The position numbers were made by a program, and so were the translations under genes. From Hysterangium stoloniferum (Eukaryota > Basidiomycota > Agaricomycetes > Hysterangiales > Hysterangiaceae), in the NCBI GenBank assembly GCA_015178975.1, contig WHVD01000011.1, positions 62,001 to 126,000 on the forward strand: DNA of 64,000 nucleotides, read 5' to 3'. This document shows positions 1-10,385 of the stretch, piece by piece. Below the pieces are notes generated by a model that saw nothing but the letters and a program-made list of their open reading frames with translations, was not told the origin of the DNA and did not search any database. The stretch's first letter is position 1. Each line of letters opens with the position of its first letter.

Positions 1-365
1 ATCGGATCTATTGCATAAGTTTTCAACTGTTTTTTTCAGGAAAAACTTGTATCTATAAAACAATGGGTTGAACCTGAATCTATGAGAGCTCGAAAAGTGA
101 AACTCCCGAGAGGTTCCGAAGTAAGATTTATGAACAAGGAATTAGGATCATACAAGGCGGATGCGTTAAGATGACAATTTTCCGGTGTGCGAGGAGATTC
201 AACGCAACTCTCCAACCGCACGGAATCCAGAGAGTTGCTTAATCTTTTTTCGACTCGGCAGCCGGCTTGGCCGGTTGTGAGGTCGTGGCCGTATTGGCCG
301 ATCGGGCTTTTGTGGCTTTTGGGCATGCGGCGACTCGGTGTCCGGGATCTGCACACAACAAACAA
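1..365 (-). pseudogene. start of pol of gypsy-1 (retropepsin), partial
   Basis: This frame overlaps the end of gag in the -1 frame and carries an aspartic protease active-site motif (ALIDSGSTHCFID), the usual first domain of Ty3/gypsy pol. A TGA at about 34-36 interrupts it. The codon sits where related elements have an Arg or other residue, and CGA-to-TGA explains it. Reading on in the same frame gives recognisable protease sequence up to the window edge. Reverse transcriptase and integrase are outside the window. Confidence 0.75.
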
Positions 366-1537
366 AGGTTGTTGTCCATTCGGCGTTGCTTTTCCTGTGG
401 TAGGAGCTTGCCATCGGAGCCGAGTTTGCCAGTTAAGTCGGGTTTGTCTTTGTCTTGAGACTTATTCGACTGTTTGCCCTTACCTTTTTTGTCGTTAGAC
501 CCTTTGTTTTCGGACTTCTTGTCGGAAGTTGAGTTGCCAGTGTTATTGGTGTTTTGATTACCAGACTTATTGGCATTTTTGTTGTCCGATGATTTTTTGT
601 CCGACGGGTTTTCGCGACTGATTTCCGAACGTCGTTCCCAGTATCGAGCGTCTGCGTTTTGGGCTTTCAGGCGCATGAGAGGGAGGGTTTTCGGCTTGCC
701 GGTCTCTCCTTTGGAAACTTCGTCTTTGAGGCGAGACGGAAGGCCGGAGTAAAACTGGTAACGGAGGGCCGAATCGCCCCAGTCGCAACGCGCGGCGAGG
801 TTGTTGAACTGGACAATATAATCGGTGATGCGCTGAGTGTCTTTCATTTTGAGATTAGAAAGCGCGGTTTCTGCATCACCGGTTTGGTCGTAGGGGCCGA
901 AGTTAATTTCGAGTTCCTCGACAAAGGCATCCCAATCGTGGAGCCAATCGGGGTCTTCAGAGGTGAGGCCAGAAAATGCGGGTTCGAACCAGGCTGCTGC
1001 GGAATCCTTAAGGTATGAGAGTGCGAAGTTTACCTTTCGGTCATCCGTTGCGAATGCAGCCGGGCGGTCCCGAAAGTTGAATCGACATTGCATAAGGAAT
1101 GTCGGCAATTTCTTCGGGTTTGAGCCAGTAAATGGCTCGGGTTTGTTGACTCGGGTTTGCCCAGGTTCCTTTTCCTTGATATTGCTTTTAAGGAATTCAT
1201 TAAGGGATCCTAGTGTACCTGAAAACAATTCCCATGTTTCTTCAGGGTCGAGAGCCGGTTTCTTCTTTGCAGACTTCTTGGAGCCACTAGCCTGAGGTTG
1301 GTCGCCATCCTCGGGTTCGTGTTCCAAAACTGGTTGATTGTTAATCTCCTCAGTTGCTTCGGGATCGGTTGCTTCAGTTACTTCTTCAGCATCGCCGGTA
1401 ATCTCCACAAAGCGAGATTCTTCGGAGGTTTCTGGTAGCGGAGTTTTCTGAGTAGCTCAGGCTGTATACAGAAAAGGAGACTTGAGAGTGGAAGATTCTG
1501 CTTCGCCGCTAGGCTTGGCATTTTTCCTCGGAGGCAT
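239..1537 (-). pseudogene. gag polyprotein of gypsy-1, one in-frame stop
   Basis: This encodes the structural Gag protein that packages the retrotransposon RNA. The most likely start is the ATG at 1537, about 40 bp after the LTR, because the frame from there runs into the long gag frame. It is interrupted by a TGA at about 1457-1459. The open part then covers an acidic N-terminus, a retrotransposon gag domain (motif FRDRPAAFATDDRKVNFALS), a serine/asparagine/lysine-rich linker and a CCHC zinc knuckle (CLLCADPGHRVAAC) near the C-terminus. Gag ends in TAA at about 239 and pol continues in the -1 frame, overlapping gag. The protein matches gypsy-2 gag along its whole length. Confidence 0.82.
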
Positions 1538-1575
1538 GTTTAGACGGGAAATGCGAGTGTGAAATCAGAATATAC

Positions 1576-2297
1576 TGTTAAGAACTGGAAACTGACTAAT
1601 GTCGGTGGCCGACAGGGACCGATCGGAAGGACTTGGCTTCAGCTTATGGGCTGCGCCCTCGCAAATATCTGTAGGATGTCCTTAAATTTTGGGCGGGCGA
1701 AGACTAGTCCTAGTGAGTACCTTTCGGCGTGATACCGATCGGAATCGAAGGACAAGTCGGGCGTCGGGCCAAGGGGTCGGGGCCGGGAGTGGGCGAGCGC
1801 ACGCGAAGGCGGATGGGGGAAGTCTTAGTATGAGACTGATACAGGTGTATGAGGGTATTCTGAGTCGATATTCTGATTGCCTAGTAACTACAATTACAGC
1901 GGGTTCATATACAAGTAACAGGCGTCTGGAAAATACTAATGGGGAGAAGGGCGGAACACGGTATTAACAATAAGCTTGACTAGGAACGGGAAGTTTATGA
2001 TTAGTTCGGAGGCCGATGATAACCGAGAGCGGGATTACGATAAAAGGAAATGGTTCGAGGACTACAAATATAGATAGACATATGCGAAACATAAGATTGA
2101 ACAGATCAACATAATAAAAGGGGATGTATCAAAGTTTGACCAGACAATACGAGTTATTTTGACGTGGGCGTAAACGGAGTTTGATCTTCGCGAAACATTC
2201 GTCAGCTTCGGGGCCGATGGTTTCCGAGAGGATGACTTGAAACGTTGACAAGTGGCGATAACCTCGGGGCCGATAGGGTTGCGACACGGTCGTAACA
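1576..2297 (-). repeat. 5' LTR of gypsy-1 (722 bp)
   Basis: The LTR runs from TGTTAAGAAC to CGTAACA on the plus strand, so it has TG...CA termini. A related 735-bp solo LTR lies at 34892-35626, which fixes both boundaries. The internal sequence next to the LTR reads GTATAT in element orientation, as in gypsy-2. Confidence 0.88.
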
Positions 2298-2319
2298 CTT
2301 CATTCAACTCACTTTTGGG

Positions 2320-3534
2320 ATGTCTCTGCCTCCAGAGCTCGAGCAACGCTTACAGGGCATGGAACAGAACGCCCAAGACAACATCAAGGCTCTCATGGAC
2401 CTTATCACCCAACTTCAACTCACCGTCAGCAATCTCGCCAACTCTACATCCTCCTCTTCCTCAGCTGCACCTGCTACCCTCCCTCTACACCCAATTGCCC
2501 AGCCTACACCATCTGTCGATTCGTCGGCTCGGTCGACACGTCACCCGAAAGGTTCGAAACCGAGCGACTTTGACGGTAATAGAGACAGTGGCCGTAACTT
2601 CCTACACTCGTGCTACACCTACATGATGCTATGCCCCGAAGACTTCGCGGATGACAACACGCGTATTCTTTGGGTCTTGACCTTCATGAAAACCGGTCGA
2701 GCCACAACTTGGGCAAGCGAGGCCATCCTGCAACACCACGCTAAAGGCGTTATGTTCACGGACTGGGGCGACTTTCAGACCCAATTCGAAGCGGAATTCT
2801 ACCCGCAGTTTGAACAGGAGGCCGCCGCCAGTCAACTCAATTCCACGGCGTATTTTCAGGGTACCAGGCATATCGACCTTTACATCGACGAATTTCGAGA
2901 AACGGCGCGTAAGGCGGAGTACACTGGTGCCCCCGCGGTCATGGCGTTCAGAGCAGGTCTGAACCGTGGCATCGAGCGACAAGTCGCGACCATGACGGTC
3001 GGTCGACCAGGCAATGGCGACCTCGACGGCTGGTTCGAGACCGCGCGCATCGCAGCACAAGCGCAGATGGCCAGCGACACTTTCCAGCAGTCGCTCCAGT
3101 GTCGAAACTTATCTTCGAGAACACCAGTCATTTCGTTAACGACCGGATCGCATTCGCACTCGATCCCCACACCCCCTCGCGTCAACTACGCACCGCCGCC
3201 AGGGCCGCCCCCTGGACCTCCCTTCCAAACACCGTCGATGCAACGGGGATCCGCAGTCGGAATTGTGCCTATGGAAGTGGACCGGACTCGTCGGACCCAG
3301 CAACGCATCCCTCTCAATACCTGTTGTAGGTGTGGACAGGTGGGTCATTGGGCACACGATTGTCCAGAGATTAGGGAAATCCTCCGTTTCCTAGCAGAAG
3401 ACCCAGACGACCTGTCGGCCTTCACGCAAGATATATTGGCATTAGAGGATGCAGGCCATATTTCCAATATGGACAAGGAGTCACCCCCATTGGGACAGTC
3501 GGTGGAACAGGGTTTTCCCCCCAGCAACGAGTGA
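2320..3534 (+). CDS. gag polyprotein of gypsy-3 (404 aa)
   Basis: This is the Gag nucleocapsid protein of a Ty3/gypsy element. Residues 1-60 are a short helical and Ser-rich region. The retrotransposon gag domain follows at about residues 85-250 and includes RILWVLTFMKTGRATTWASE. A Pro-rich stretch comes next, then a CCHC zinc knuckle near residue 330 (CCRCGQVGHWAHDC). The ATG at 2320 follows only 22 bp of leader after the gypsy-1 LTR. The stop TGA at 3532-3534 coincides with the beginning of the pol frame in -1, so Pol is probably made by frameshifting or reinitiation. The frame is uninterrupted. Confidence 0.85.
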   Translation: MSLPPELEQRLQGMEQNAQDNIKALMDLITQLQLTVSNLANSTSSSSSAAPATLPLHPIAQPTPSVDSSARSTRHPKGSKPSDFDGNRDSGRNFLHSCYTYMMLCPEDFADDNTRILWVLTFMKTGRATTWASEAILQHHAKGVMFTDWGDFQTQFEAEFYPQFEQEAAASQLNSTAYFQGTRHIDLYIDEFRETARKAEYTGAPAVMAFRAGLNRGIERQVATMTVGRPGNGDLDGWFETARIAAQAQMASDTFQQSLQCRNLSSRTPVISLTTGSHSHSIPTPPRVNYAPPPGPPPGPPFQTPSMQRGSAVGIVPMEVDRTRRTQQRIPLNTCCRCGQVGHWAHDCPEIREILRFLAEDPDDLSAFTQDILALEDAGHISNMDKESPPLGQSVEQGFPPSNE

Positions 3535-6500
3535 AGGATGCGCCCTCATTGCTTATTCATGACCAACTTCACAGTGTAATGATAGATAAGATAGAGCCCC
3601 AATACACTCCTCCTACTCATGCTGAAACTGTGAAACCAATAGTCACATCTAATCTCCCAAAACCCTACCTCCGTCTCCCGAAGTGGGAGCGGAGATTGCC
3701 ACCCACTTACATCATATGTTCAACCCTCTCGACCAATTCCTTGTCCTTGCCGATTCAGATTCAGGCAACAGACACTGCTGAGATCCATGCCCTGAGTGCT
3801 CTTTTAGATTGTGGCGCTACAGGACTATTCATTGACAGGGACTTTGTTAAAAGGAAGTGCCTCACCACTCGTTTCCTCACTCGTCCAATTCCAGTCCTCA
3901 ATGTTGATGGCACTCACAATGAGGCAGGTGCTATCATGGAAGTAGTTGACCTCATCCTGCATTATAAAGATCATTATGAGCGTGCTGTCTTTGCAGTCAC
4001 TAGTTTGGGTCACCACAATATGCTTCTTGGATTCACCTGGCTGCGACAGCACAACCCAGAGGTAGATTGGTCAACAGGCAAGGTCACCATGAGTCGATGC
4101 CCATCCCAATGCCGGACTTGCCAACAAGAGTTAAAGGAAGAGCATCGAGCAGCTGCAAGACTTCGGGCCTGTTGTACCGGGCCATTACCGATACCCATCA
4201 CTCCTATAGAAGATGACTCAATAATGGAAGGAGAGGTAGAAGAAGATACTGAACTCCGAGAGGATGGGGACCGCATTTGGGTGGCCTCACTTCCCCCAGA
4301 AGAAGAGTTTATTCATGCAAGTACTACCACCTCTCAGCATCTTGCAGAGGCATTTCATCGTAATTCCCAACCAATGACTCCAGGTAAAGGATCAGTACAA
4401 GATCAAATTCCTGTATACCTGCATGAATATGTGGACATCTTTTCCAAGGCCTCCTTTGACAGACTTCCTGAACAGAAAGCCTGGGACCATGCCATTGAAC
4501 TGGTACCAGATGCCAAACCTTCATCTTGCAAGGTGTACCCTTTAGCTCCAAATGAACAGGCAGAGCTTGATGCCTTCCTTCAAGAGAACCTATCCACAGG
4601 CCGTATCCGACCCTCAAAGTCACCCATAGCTTCCCCAGTGTTCTTTATTAAGAAAAAGGATGGGTCCCTTCGTTTAGTACAGGATTATCGTGTTCTCAAT
4701 GCTGTCACTATCAAGAACCAATACCCCCTTCCTTTGATCTCTGACCTTATCAATCAGCTACGTGGAGCTCGCTATTTCACCAAATTAGATGTACGATGGG
4801 GCTATAACAATGTGAGGATCAAGGAAGGGGATGAATGGAAAGCAGCCTTTCGCACCAACTGGGGATTGTTTGAACCCCTTGTTATGTTTTTTGGACTCAC
4901 CAATAGCCCCTCCACCTTCCAGACGATGATGAATGTCATTTTCCATGACCTCATCATGGAGGGTGTAGTGGTCATTTATCTGGATGACATTTTGATATTC
5001 ACCAAAACACTGCAAGAGCACTACCATGTGTCACATCTAGTCATGCAACGGCTACACCAGCATAAACTCTACCTCAGGCCAGAGAAGTGTGAATTTGAGA
5101 AGACCAAGATTGAATACTTGGGACTCATTATCTCAGAGGGTCAGGTGGAGATGGATCCGATCAAAGTGGCTGGTGTAGCAGAATGGCCAACCCCAGGTAG
5201 CCATAAGGAAGTACAGTCCTTCCTGGGGTTTGCCAACTTCTACCGACGCTTCATCAAGGACTTCTCCCACCATGCACGTCCCCTGTTTGATCTCACCAAA
5301 AAGGATCAGCCTTGGAAGTGGGGCAAGGAGGAAGTGGGTGCCTTTCACACTCTCAAGCATCTAGTGACTTCAGCACCAGTTCTTGCCTTTGCGAAAGACA
5401 ACCTTCCATACCGTATTGAGGCTGACAGTTCAGACTTTGCCACAGGGGCAGTACTGTCTCAGCAGTCACAGGAGGATGGCAAGTGGCATCCCATTGCATT
5501 CTACTCCAAAAGCCTCAATGAGGTGGAATGCAATTATGATATTCATGATAAGGAGATGCTGGCTATCATCCGGGCACTGGAAGAGTGGCATCACTTTGTA
5601 GAAGGTGCTGAGCATAAGTTTGAGATTTGGACAGACCATAAGAACCTGGAATACTTTCACACATCCAAGAAGTTGAACCGGAGGCAAGCCAGATGGTCAC
5701 TTTATTTGGCACGGTTTGACTTTGAGATGCATCATCATCCGGGAGCCTCTATGGGAAAATCAGATGCTCTATCCAGACGTGCTGACCATGGTTCTGGTGC
5801 AGAAGACAATAAGGATAGGGTACTCCTCCGACCAGAATTATTTGCTATTCAAGCATTAGAAGGGATGGAGGTTTATGGTGAAGAACGGGACATCCTGAAG
5901 GATGTCCAGGAAGGCTTGAAGGAGTCAACCCCAGAAGATGCAGTGGCAAATGCCGTTCAGAAGATGCGCAAGACTAAAAGCAGGTCTATACAGTCCTCAG
6001 AGTGGTCAGAATCAGAGGGCCTACTCCTGTTTTGTGGGAAGGTATATGTTCCAGACCACTTGGATCTCCGCCGCCGCATTATGGCCCAACATCACGATAC
6101 CAAGGTAACAGGCCACCCAGGCAGGTGGAAGACCTTAGAACTCATTTCCAGGAATTACTGGTGGCCCCAAATGTCCAGACATGTAGGACTCTATGCCAAG
6201 ACTTGTGATGTGTGTTTGCGGACCAAGACCATCCGGCATAAACCTATGGGTCAGCTGCAGCCATTGCCAATCCCCAGTCAACGCTGGGAAGTGGTCAGTG
6301 TAGACTTTATTACGGAATTGCCAGAGGCCCATGGTTTCGATGCAATTATGAATGTGGTTGACTCACTCTCTAAACGGGCTCACTTCATCCCTACCATGAC
6401 CACATTGTCAGCAGCAGGTGCAGCACGTCTTTTCCTACAGCATGTCTGGAAACTACATGGCTTGCCAATGAAGGTGGTTTCTGACCGTGGCTCACAGTTT

Positions 6501-7166
6501 GTGGCAGAATTCACCAAGGAACTCTACCGCTTGCTGGGCATCAAGATAGCCTCCTCTACTGCCTATCATCCTCAGACAGATGGACAGACAGAACGTCTCA
6601 ACATGGAACTAGAACAATACATACGGGTGTTCACAAATGAGCGGCAGGATGATTGGGATGAATTACTTCCCTTAGCAGAGTTCCAATACAATAACCACAT
6701 CCATTCTTCCACACAACATACACCCTTCATGGTTGACACTGGTCGTCATCCGCGCATGGGTTTTGAACCACATCAGGTGCCATCCAGATTGGAATCTGTG
6801 AATGAACTTAAGGAGTGTATGGCAGATGCACTACAGGAAGCTCAGGCTGCCTTGCAGAAATCAAAGGATGACATGGCGAGATACTATAACCGACGACGGG
6901 AACCCACTCCAGTCTATCATCCAGGAGATAAGGTGTTTTTGGATGCGAGTAATCTAGCTACTACCCGACCATCAGCCAAACTGGCACACCAGCGTTTGGG
7001 CCCTTTCATGGTAGAAAGGGCAGTAGGCACACATGCCTATCGACTGTGTTTACCTCAAAAGCTCAAGCGTTTACACCCAGTTTTCCCTGTTGTTAAACTC
7101 ATGCTTGCTCCAGTGGACCCATTTCCAGGCCGTCCTAAGCCCTACCAACCCCCCCAGATCTTGTAG
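3531..7166 (+). CDS. pol polyprotein of gypsy-3: protease, RT, RNase H, integrase (1211 aa)
   Basis: Domains appear in canonical Ty3/gypsy order. A retropepsin (ALLDCGATGLFID, with Cys in the middle of the D-x-G triad) lies near residue 100. Reverse transcriptase has its YLDD catalytic motif near residue 485. RNase H has its acidic residues in EADSSDF, HDKEMLA and WTDHKNL. Integrase has an HHCC zinc domain (H-x4-H region around GHPGRWKT, then CDVCLRTK) and the D,D,E residues in VDFITEL, SDRGSQF and DGQTERLN. The frame opens immediately at the gag stop. It ends at a TAG at 7164-7166 just after a run of seven C (7150-7156); the chromodomain continues in another frame. Catalytic residues are all present, so this copy could have been active recently. 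Confidence 0.9.
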   Translation: MKDAPSLLIHDQLHSVMIDKIEPQYTPPTHAETVKPIVTSNLPKPYLRLPKWERRLPPTYIICSTLSTNSLSLPIQIQATDTAEIHALSALLDCGATGLFIDRDFVKRKCLTTRFLTRPIPVLNVDGTHNEAGAIMEVVDLILHYKDHYERAVFAVTSLGHHNMLLGFTWLRQHNPEVDWSTGKVTMSRCPSQCRTCQQELKEEHRAAARLRACCTGPLPIPITPIEDDSIMEGEVEEDTELREDGDRIWVASLPPEEEFIHASTTTSQHLAEAFHRNSQPMTPGKGSVQDQIPVYLHEYVDIFSKASFDRLPEQKAWDHAIELVPDAKPSSCKVYPLAPNEQAELDAFLQENLSTGRIRPSKSPIASPVFFIKKKDGSLRLVQDYRVLNAVTIKNQYPLPLISDLINQLRGARYFTKLDVRWGYNNVRIKEGDEWKAAFRTNWGLFEPLVMFFGLTNSPSTFQTMMNVIFHDLIMEGVVVIYLDDILIFTKTLQEHYHVSHLVMQRLHQHKLYLRPEKCEFEKTKIEYLGLIISEGQVEMDPIKVAGVAEWPTPGSHKEVQSFLGFANFYRRFIKDFSHHARPLFDLTKKDQPWKWGKEEVGAFHTLKHLVTSAPVLAFAKDNLPYRIEADSSDFATGAVLSQQSQEDGKWHPIAFYSKSLNEVECNYDIHDKEMLAIIRALEEWHHFVEGAEHKFEIWTDHKNLEYFHTSKKLNRRQARWSLYLARFDFEMHHHPGASMGKSDALSRRADHGSGAEDNKDRVLLRPELFAIQALEGMEVYGEERDILKDVQEGLKESTPEDAVANAVQKMRKTKSRSIQSSEWSESEGLLLFCGKVYVPDHLDLRRRIMAQHHDTKVTGHPGRWKTLELISRNYWWPQMSRHVGLYAKTCDVCLRTKTIRHKPMGQLQPLPIPSQRWEVVSVDFITELPEAHGFDAIMNVVDSLSKRAHFIPTMTTLSAAGAARLFLQHVWKLHGLPMKVVSDRGSQFVAEFTKELYRLLGIKIASSTAYHPQTDGQTERLNMELEQYIRVFTNERQDDWDELLPLAEFQYNNHIHSSTQHTPFMVDTGRHPRMGFEPHQVPSRLESVNELKECMADALQEAQAALQKSKDDMARYYNRRREPTPVYHPGDKVFLDASNLATTRPSAKLAHQRLGPFMVERAVGTHAYRLCLPQKLKRLHPVFPVVKLMLAPVDPFPGRPKPYQPPQIL

Positions 7167-7327
7167 GTAACCAAGAGGAATATGAGGTGGAGGAGGTCCT
7201 TGATAGCAGGATGCACTACAGGAAGTTCCAGTATCTTATCAAATGGAGAGGTTATGGCTATGAGGAAAATGAGTGGGTGGATGCCAAGGATGTTCATGCA
7301 CCAGAACTTGTCACTGAGTTTCATTGA
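7157..7327 (+). pseudogene. C-terminal chromodomain of gypsy-3 pol, frameshifted
   Basis: Directly after the premature pol stop, another frame encodes EVEEVLDSRMHYRKFQYLIK followed by WRGY and NEWVDAKD, the chromodomain that chromoviruses use to target insertion to marked chromatin. It ends with a TGA at 7325-7327. A one-base change in the C7 run at 7150-7156 would join it to pol. Either the copy is mutated or the homopolymer length is wrong in the assembly. Confidence 0.8.
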
Positions 7328-7441
7328 CTACACTCAGGTGCACCCAGACCCATTCAGGAGAAAGACTTTGCCATTTTCAGGGACCCCAAGTTGAGGTTGG
7401 ATAACACTCGTGTGTCGGGGTGCCACACCTAGATGGGGGGG

Positions 7442-7883
7442 TGATGTAAGGGGACAAGTCATGCACACTTTATTTTCCCCAGATTAGTACCCCCAGACTA
7501 TGCCTTATTGTCTATTCCATTTTATTACCTCCCCATAACAGGACATCTTATTCTTTATAGGGTACATTGAACTGATGTAAGAGGGCACTTAAGGCATGGG
7601 AAAATACACTGCGTGCTGTATAGCTGACGTGTCACACCTGGTAGAGTTTCCTTAGACTTTTCTCTTTGGATTTCCTCTACTAGGTGAGTAGATAGTTATC
7701 TTGTATTTAGTCATTTATATATACCTTTGGATTTCCTCTACTAGTGTGATATCCACTCTTAGAGTTGCCCTTACACTACCTCCCAACACTTAGTAATTTG
7801 GCCCTCCAGTTGATTAAGCTAAGTGTTAACTCTTATTCATATTATACTATCTGGTTTGTTTGAAATACCAGAGCACCCTGACA
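7442..7883 (+). repeat. probable 3' LTR of gypsy-3 (about 442 bp)
   Basis: A G-rich polypurine tract (7433-7441) is followed by TGATGTAAGGGG, a typical LTR start. A plausible TG...CA end is CCCTGACA at 7883. There is a TATA-like stretch (ATTTATATATACC) near 7710-7725. No second copy lies in the window to prove the boundaries, so the end is inferred. Confidence 0.5.
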
Positions 7884-9650
7884 GTTCATATGAGTGCACA
7901 ACACATAAATTGAAGCCAAGTTCCACTACAGTTATAGAGTCAGAGCTCCCAACTAGTATGATATTTATCATTAGCCCCCCAATTAACTCAATTCCCATCA
8001 TCAGCCCTCCAACTTAGAGCACTCCTCCTCTTCCCAGCTTAGATTTTAACATGGTTGTGGATTGCTCAATGGCAAAAGGGCAACCACTAACAAGGTCATG
8101 TTTGTGGAGGTGAAGGTAACCAAACCAAGACTATTGTTAACTACTCGCCTTTGACGTATCTTTGTTAGGCAGTGACAAGTGATAAAATCAACTGGGTCCC
8201 AAAGGCTTGTTGGGTCATAGACAGGAATGTATGGACCAGGTCAGGAGTTACTGCAGGTGTGTAATTCAGCATAGCATCAGGCTAATGGAAATTCATAGAA
8301 GTGTTGATTTTCAGGCATGGATATGACAAATGCTTTCTTGATGCATCTAGTAGGAAACAAAACAGCAATGATGATCAGAAATATAATCGAGTTATGCGTT
8401 GTCAATCAGGACTGTGAAGAGTCGATAGATTCTGACCGTTCAATATACGAAGTATAGCGTTTATTCAACTACTACTAGCAGGTATTGACCGTTCAGTACA
8501 ATACCGTAGATTACTAGACTGGCCGTACTAGTAAGGAGACACGCAATGCGTCACAAGAGCAACTGTACAGTTGTTCTTGACGGCTAGAATGAAGAATGAA
8601 AGAGTTGACCTTCACGGTACAACTCGTAGCTAGACGTAAGATAGATAATCAACGAGAGGCCAAATATCTAAAGTAAAGGGATAATAGCGCAAGTCAACTA
8701 TAATGTCGACGAGCGCAAAGACCTTAGAGTGGAACTCGACCTTCACGGTTCAAGTCCAAAGTCTGTGAGTATGCGAGAGAACACTACCTTTATAGGTAGT
8801 TGAGACATTACCCTTGACACCTCTCGCTATTCGATGTCTGGGTCGTTTACGAGGTGGTGTCTGTTGGGTAAAAAGTGTCTATCTTTTGGCGCCGAGAGCA
8901 CCCATACGTATACACAAAGCTTCAAACTACAAAATAAGGGTATGCTCGAAATATAGAAAGAATGTAAATGAAGAAAATAAAAAGTAAATAATAAAATACT
9001 ATAATCCAACTATTATTCCTTAGTCCAATTATGCATATATGCATACCCTTCACAAGGACAATGATGAATTTGCCACTGTCCATGGTGTAATGTATTAGCC
9101 TTATTTTAATACTATTTTCCGAAAAAGGAGTCCAATGCTCTATCAAAATGTGCAAATACTCAATTCACTGCAAGGTAAAATAATTTAAGTATTTGATATT
9201 AATCAGTGGCAGCCTAAATAGACTTAGAACCCCTGAAGTCAAGAGTTTACTTGAATATATGCACCCAACTTCGCAAAGAAGGTTTTGAGAGCTGCTTGTG
9301 CAAGCTTGTTCTTTTTCTGTGATAACAACTACTAAAATAAGAATAACAATTTACTGATTCCGAAGCTAGATTTAACTTCAATGCTAGCTAGTTTATATAT
9401 ATTTTATACTATTTGTCAAACAGTAAAAATATCTATAAATGGGTCAAAAGATTAGATATAGAATAAAACACTATTTGGCTAATATATGCTTTATTTACAC
9501 TAACCTACAAGGTCTACTGTGATATTAACTTATCAGGATCTTAATGTAGTCTTAAGGATTCTGCAAGGATATTCTCAGTATTTGTTTATGTGAATATGCT
9601 TTACTGATTCACAATAAATGAACAAAGGAACGGGATTATTTGCAATGTAA
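7884..9650. other. non-coding AT-rich stretch
   Basis: No convincing gene is visible. Only short ORFs under 80 codons occur and none resembles a known protein. Around 8390-8830 the base composition is less AT-rich and repeats short phrases such as GACCGTTCA and GACCTTCACGGT, which looks like old retroelement LTR, but no partner copy is present. From about 8900 the sequence becomes strongly AT-rich. Confidence 0.5.
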
Positions 9651-9654
9651 TAAA

Positions 9655-10040
9655 CAGTCAAATTACTCAACTAGAGGTGACTGAAGTCTTAAACTACAAA
9701 TAACAATGTAAGGAAAACTAATAATCAGTACTCAATTAAGAGATGACTATAGTATAAGATTATTTATATATTATTAGTTAATAACCAACAACTCTAACTG
9801 AGGTGGAAATAATATATAAAAGATAGCCAACTATTCAGTTAAGAAGTGGCAAGGGGGAACAAAAGTCAACAACTCAGATTGAGGTGACAGGGGAACAGCA
9901 GATCAGTCAACAGCTCAGATTGAGGTGACAAGGGATCTGATTGGGCCAACAACTCTGATAGAGGTGGCAAGGGTTTCCAACAGCTCAGATAGAGGTGGAA
10001 TTAGATGTCCAACTGCCCAGATAGGGGTGGAGTAGCCTGC
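9655..10040. repeat. degenerate tandem repeat, consensus CAACA(A/G)CTCAGATTGAGGTG
   Basis: At least seven diverged copies of a phrase like CAACTCAGATTGAGGTGACA occur at irregular 40-60 bp spacing. Later copies near 9860-10020 are well conserved (CTCAGATTGAGGTGACAAGG twice, CTCAGATAGAGGTGG). Earlier copies near 9665-9830 are eroded. It is not coding. It lies directly downstream, on the minus strand, of the TATA box and heat-shock-element cluster at 10.1-10.4 kb. Confidence 0.65.
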
Positions 10041-10119
10041 TTGCTGCAGTGACACACACAGATGTGGTGAGATGATATGATAATATGATTGATTTTTTTA
10101 TTCAAGGCTGGAGCTGAGC

Positions 10120-10385
10120 TCCTTATATACATTTTAGTCTGAGACATTTAGAAGATTCTAGAAGATTTAATGATGTCATTCTGGGAGGAGTGATGTCATT
10201 TAGAATTTTCTAGAATTTTCTAGAGCATTGTGGAAGGTTCTAACTACTTCTAAGACACTATAGAATATTCTTGGCATAATGGAACATTGTAGAATTTTAT
10301 AGAATATTCTACAATATTCTATCTAATATTAGTACCTATTAACTAATGTTCCATTGGAAGCCACTGGAATGTTCCAGAGAGTTTC
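10120..10385 (-). promoter_or_regulatory. putative promoter: TATA box with clustered heat-shock elements
   Basis: On the minus strand a TATA box (TATATAA, plus 10123-10129) is preceded by repeated nGAAnnTTCn blocks in perfect 5-bp phase. 10203-10225 reads GAA-TT-TTC-TA-GAA-TT-TTC-TA-GAG. 10151-10168 has GAA-GA-TTC-TA-GAA. 10292-10319 holds six units with two single-base deviations. Further pairs lie at 10233-10240, 10263-10270 and 10367-10384. This is the binding pattern of trimeric heat-shock factor (HSF). Transcription would run leftwards into the tandem repeat at 9655-10040. No protein gene follows, so the transcript may be a retroelement LTR transcript or non-coding RNA. Confidence 0.5.

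Larger units (their letters stand above)
1..2297 (-). mobile_element. Ty3/gypsy LTR retrotransposon gypsy-1, 5' part only (rest lies beyond the window edge)
   Basis: A minus-strand chromovirus-like element is seen from its 5' LTR (1576-2297) through gag into the protease at the window edge. The LTR begins TGTTACGACC and ends TTAACA in element orientation. The remainder of pol and the 3' LTR would lie at coordinates below 1. Gag and the protease start are close relatives of gypsy-2 at 38.6-45.8 kb. Both reading frames are broken by single TGA codons that read as CGA-to-TGA changes, so this copy is inactive. The five bases outside the LTR are CTTCA (2298-2302), directly followed by the leader and gag of another gypsy element, suggesting insertion into that element. 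Confidence 0.88.
2298..7883 (+). mobile_element. Ty3/gypsy chromovirus gypsy-3, nearly intact coding part
   Basis: This plus-strand element has gag, then pol in the -1 frame (protease, reverse transcriptase, RNase H, integrase, chromodomain), then a polypurine tract (7433-7441) and a probable 3' LTR. No 5' LTR is next to gag. The leader (2298-2319) abuts gypsy-1, so the 5' LTR is either lost or lies on the far side of gypsy-1, outside the window. The 1211-residue pol frame has no internal stop, which makes this the best preserved retroelement here. Confidence 0.8.
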
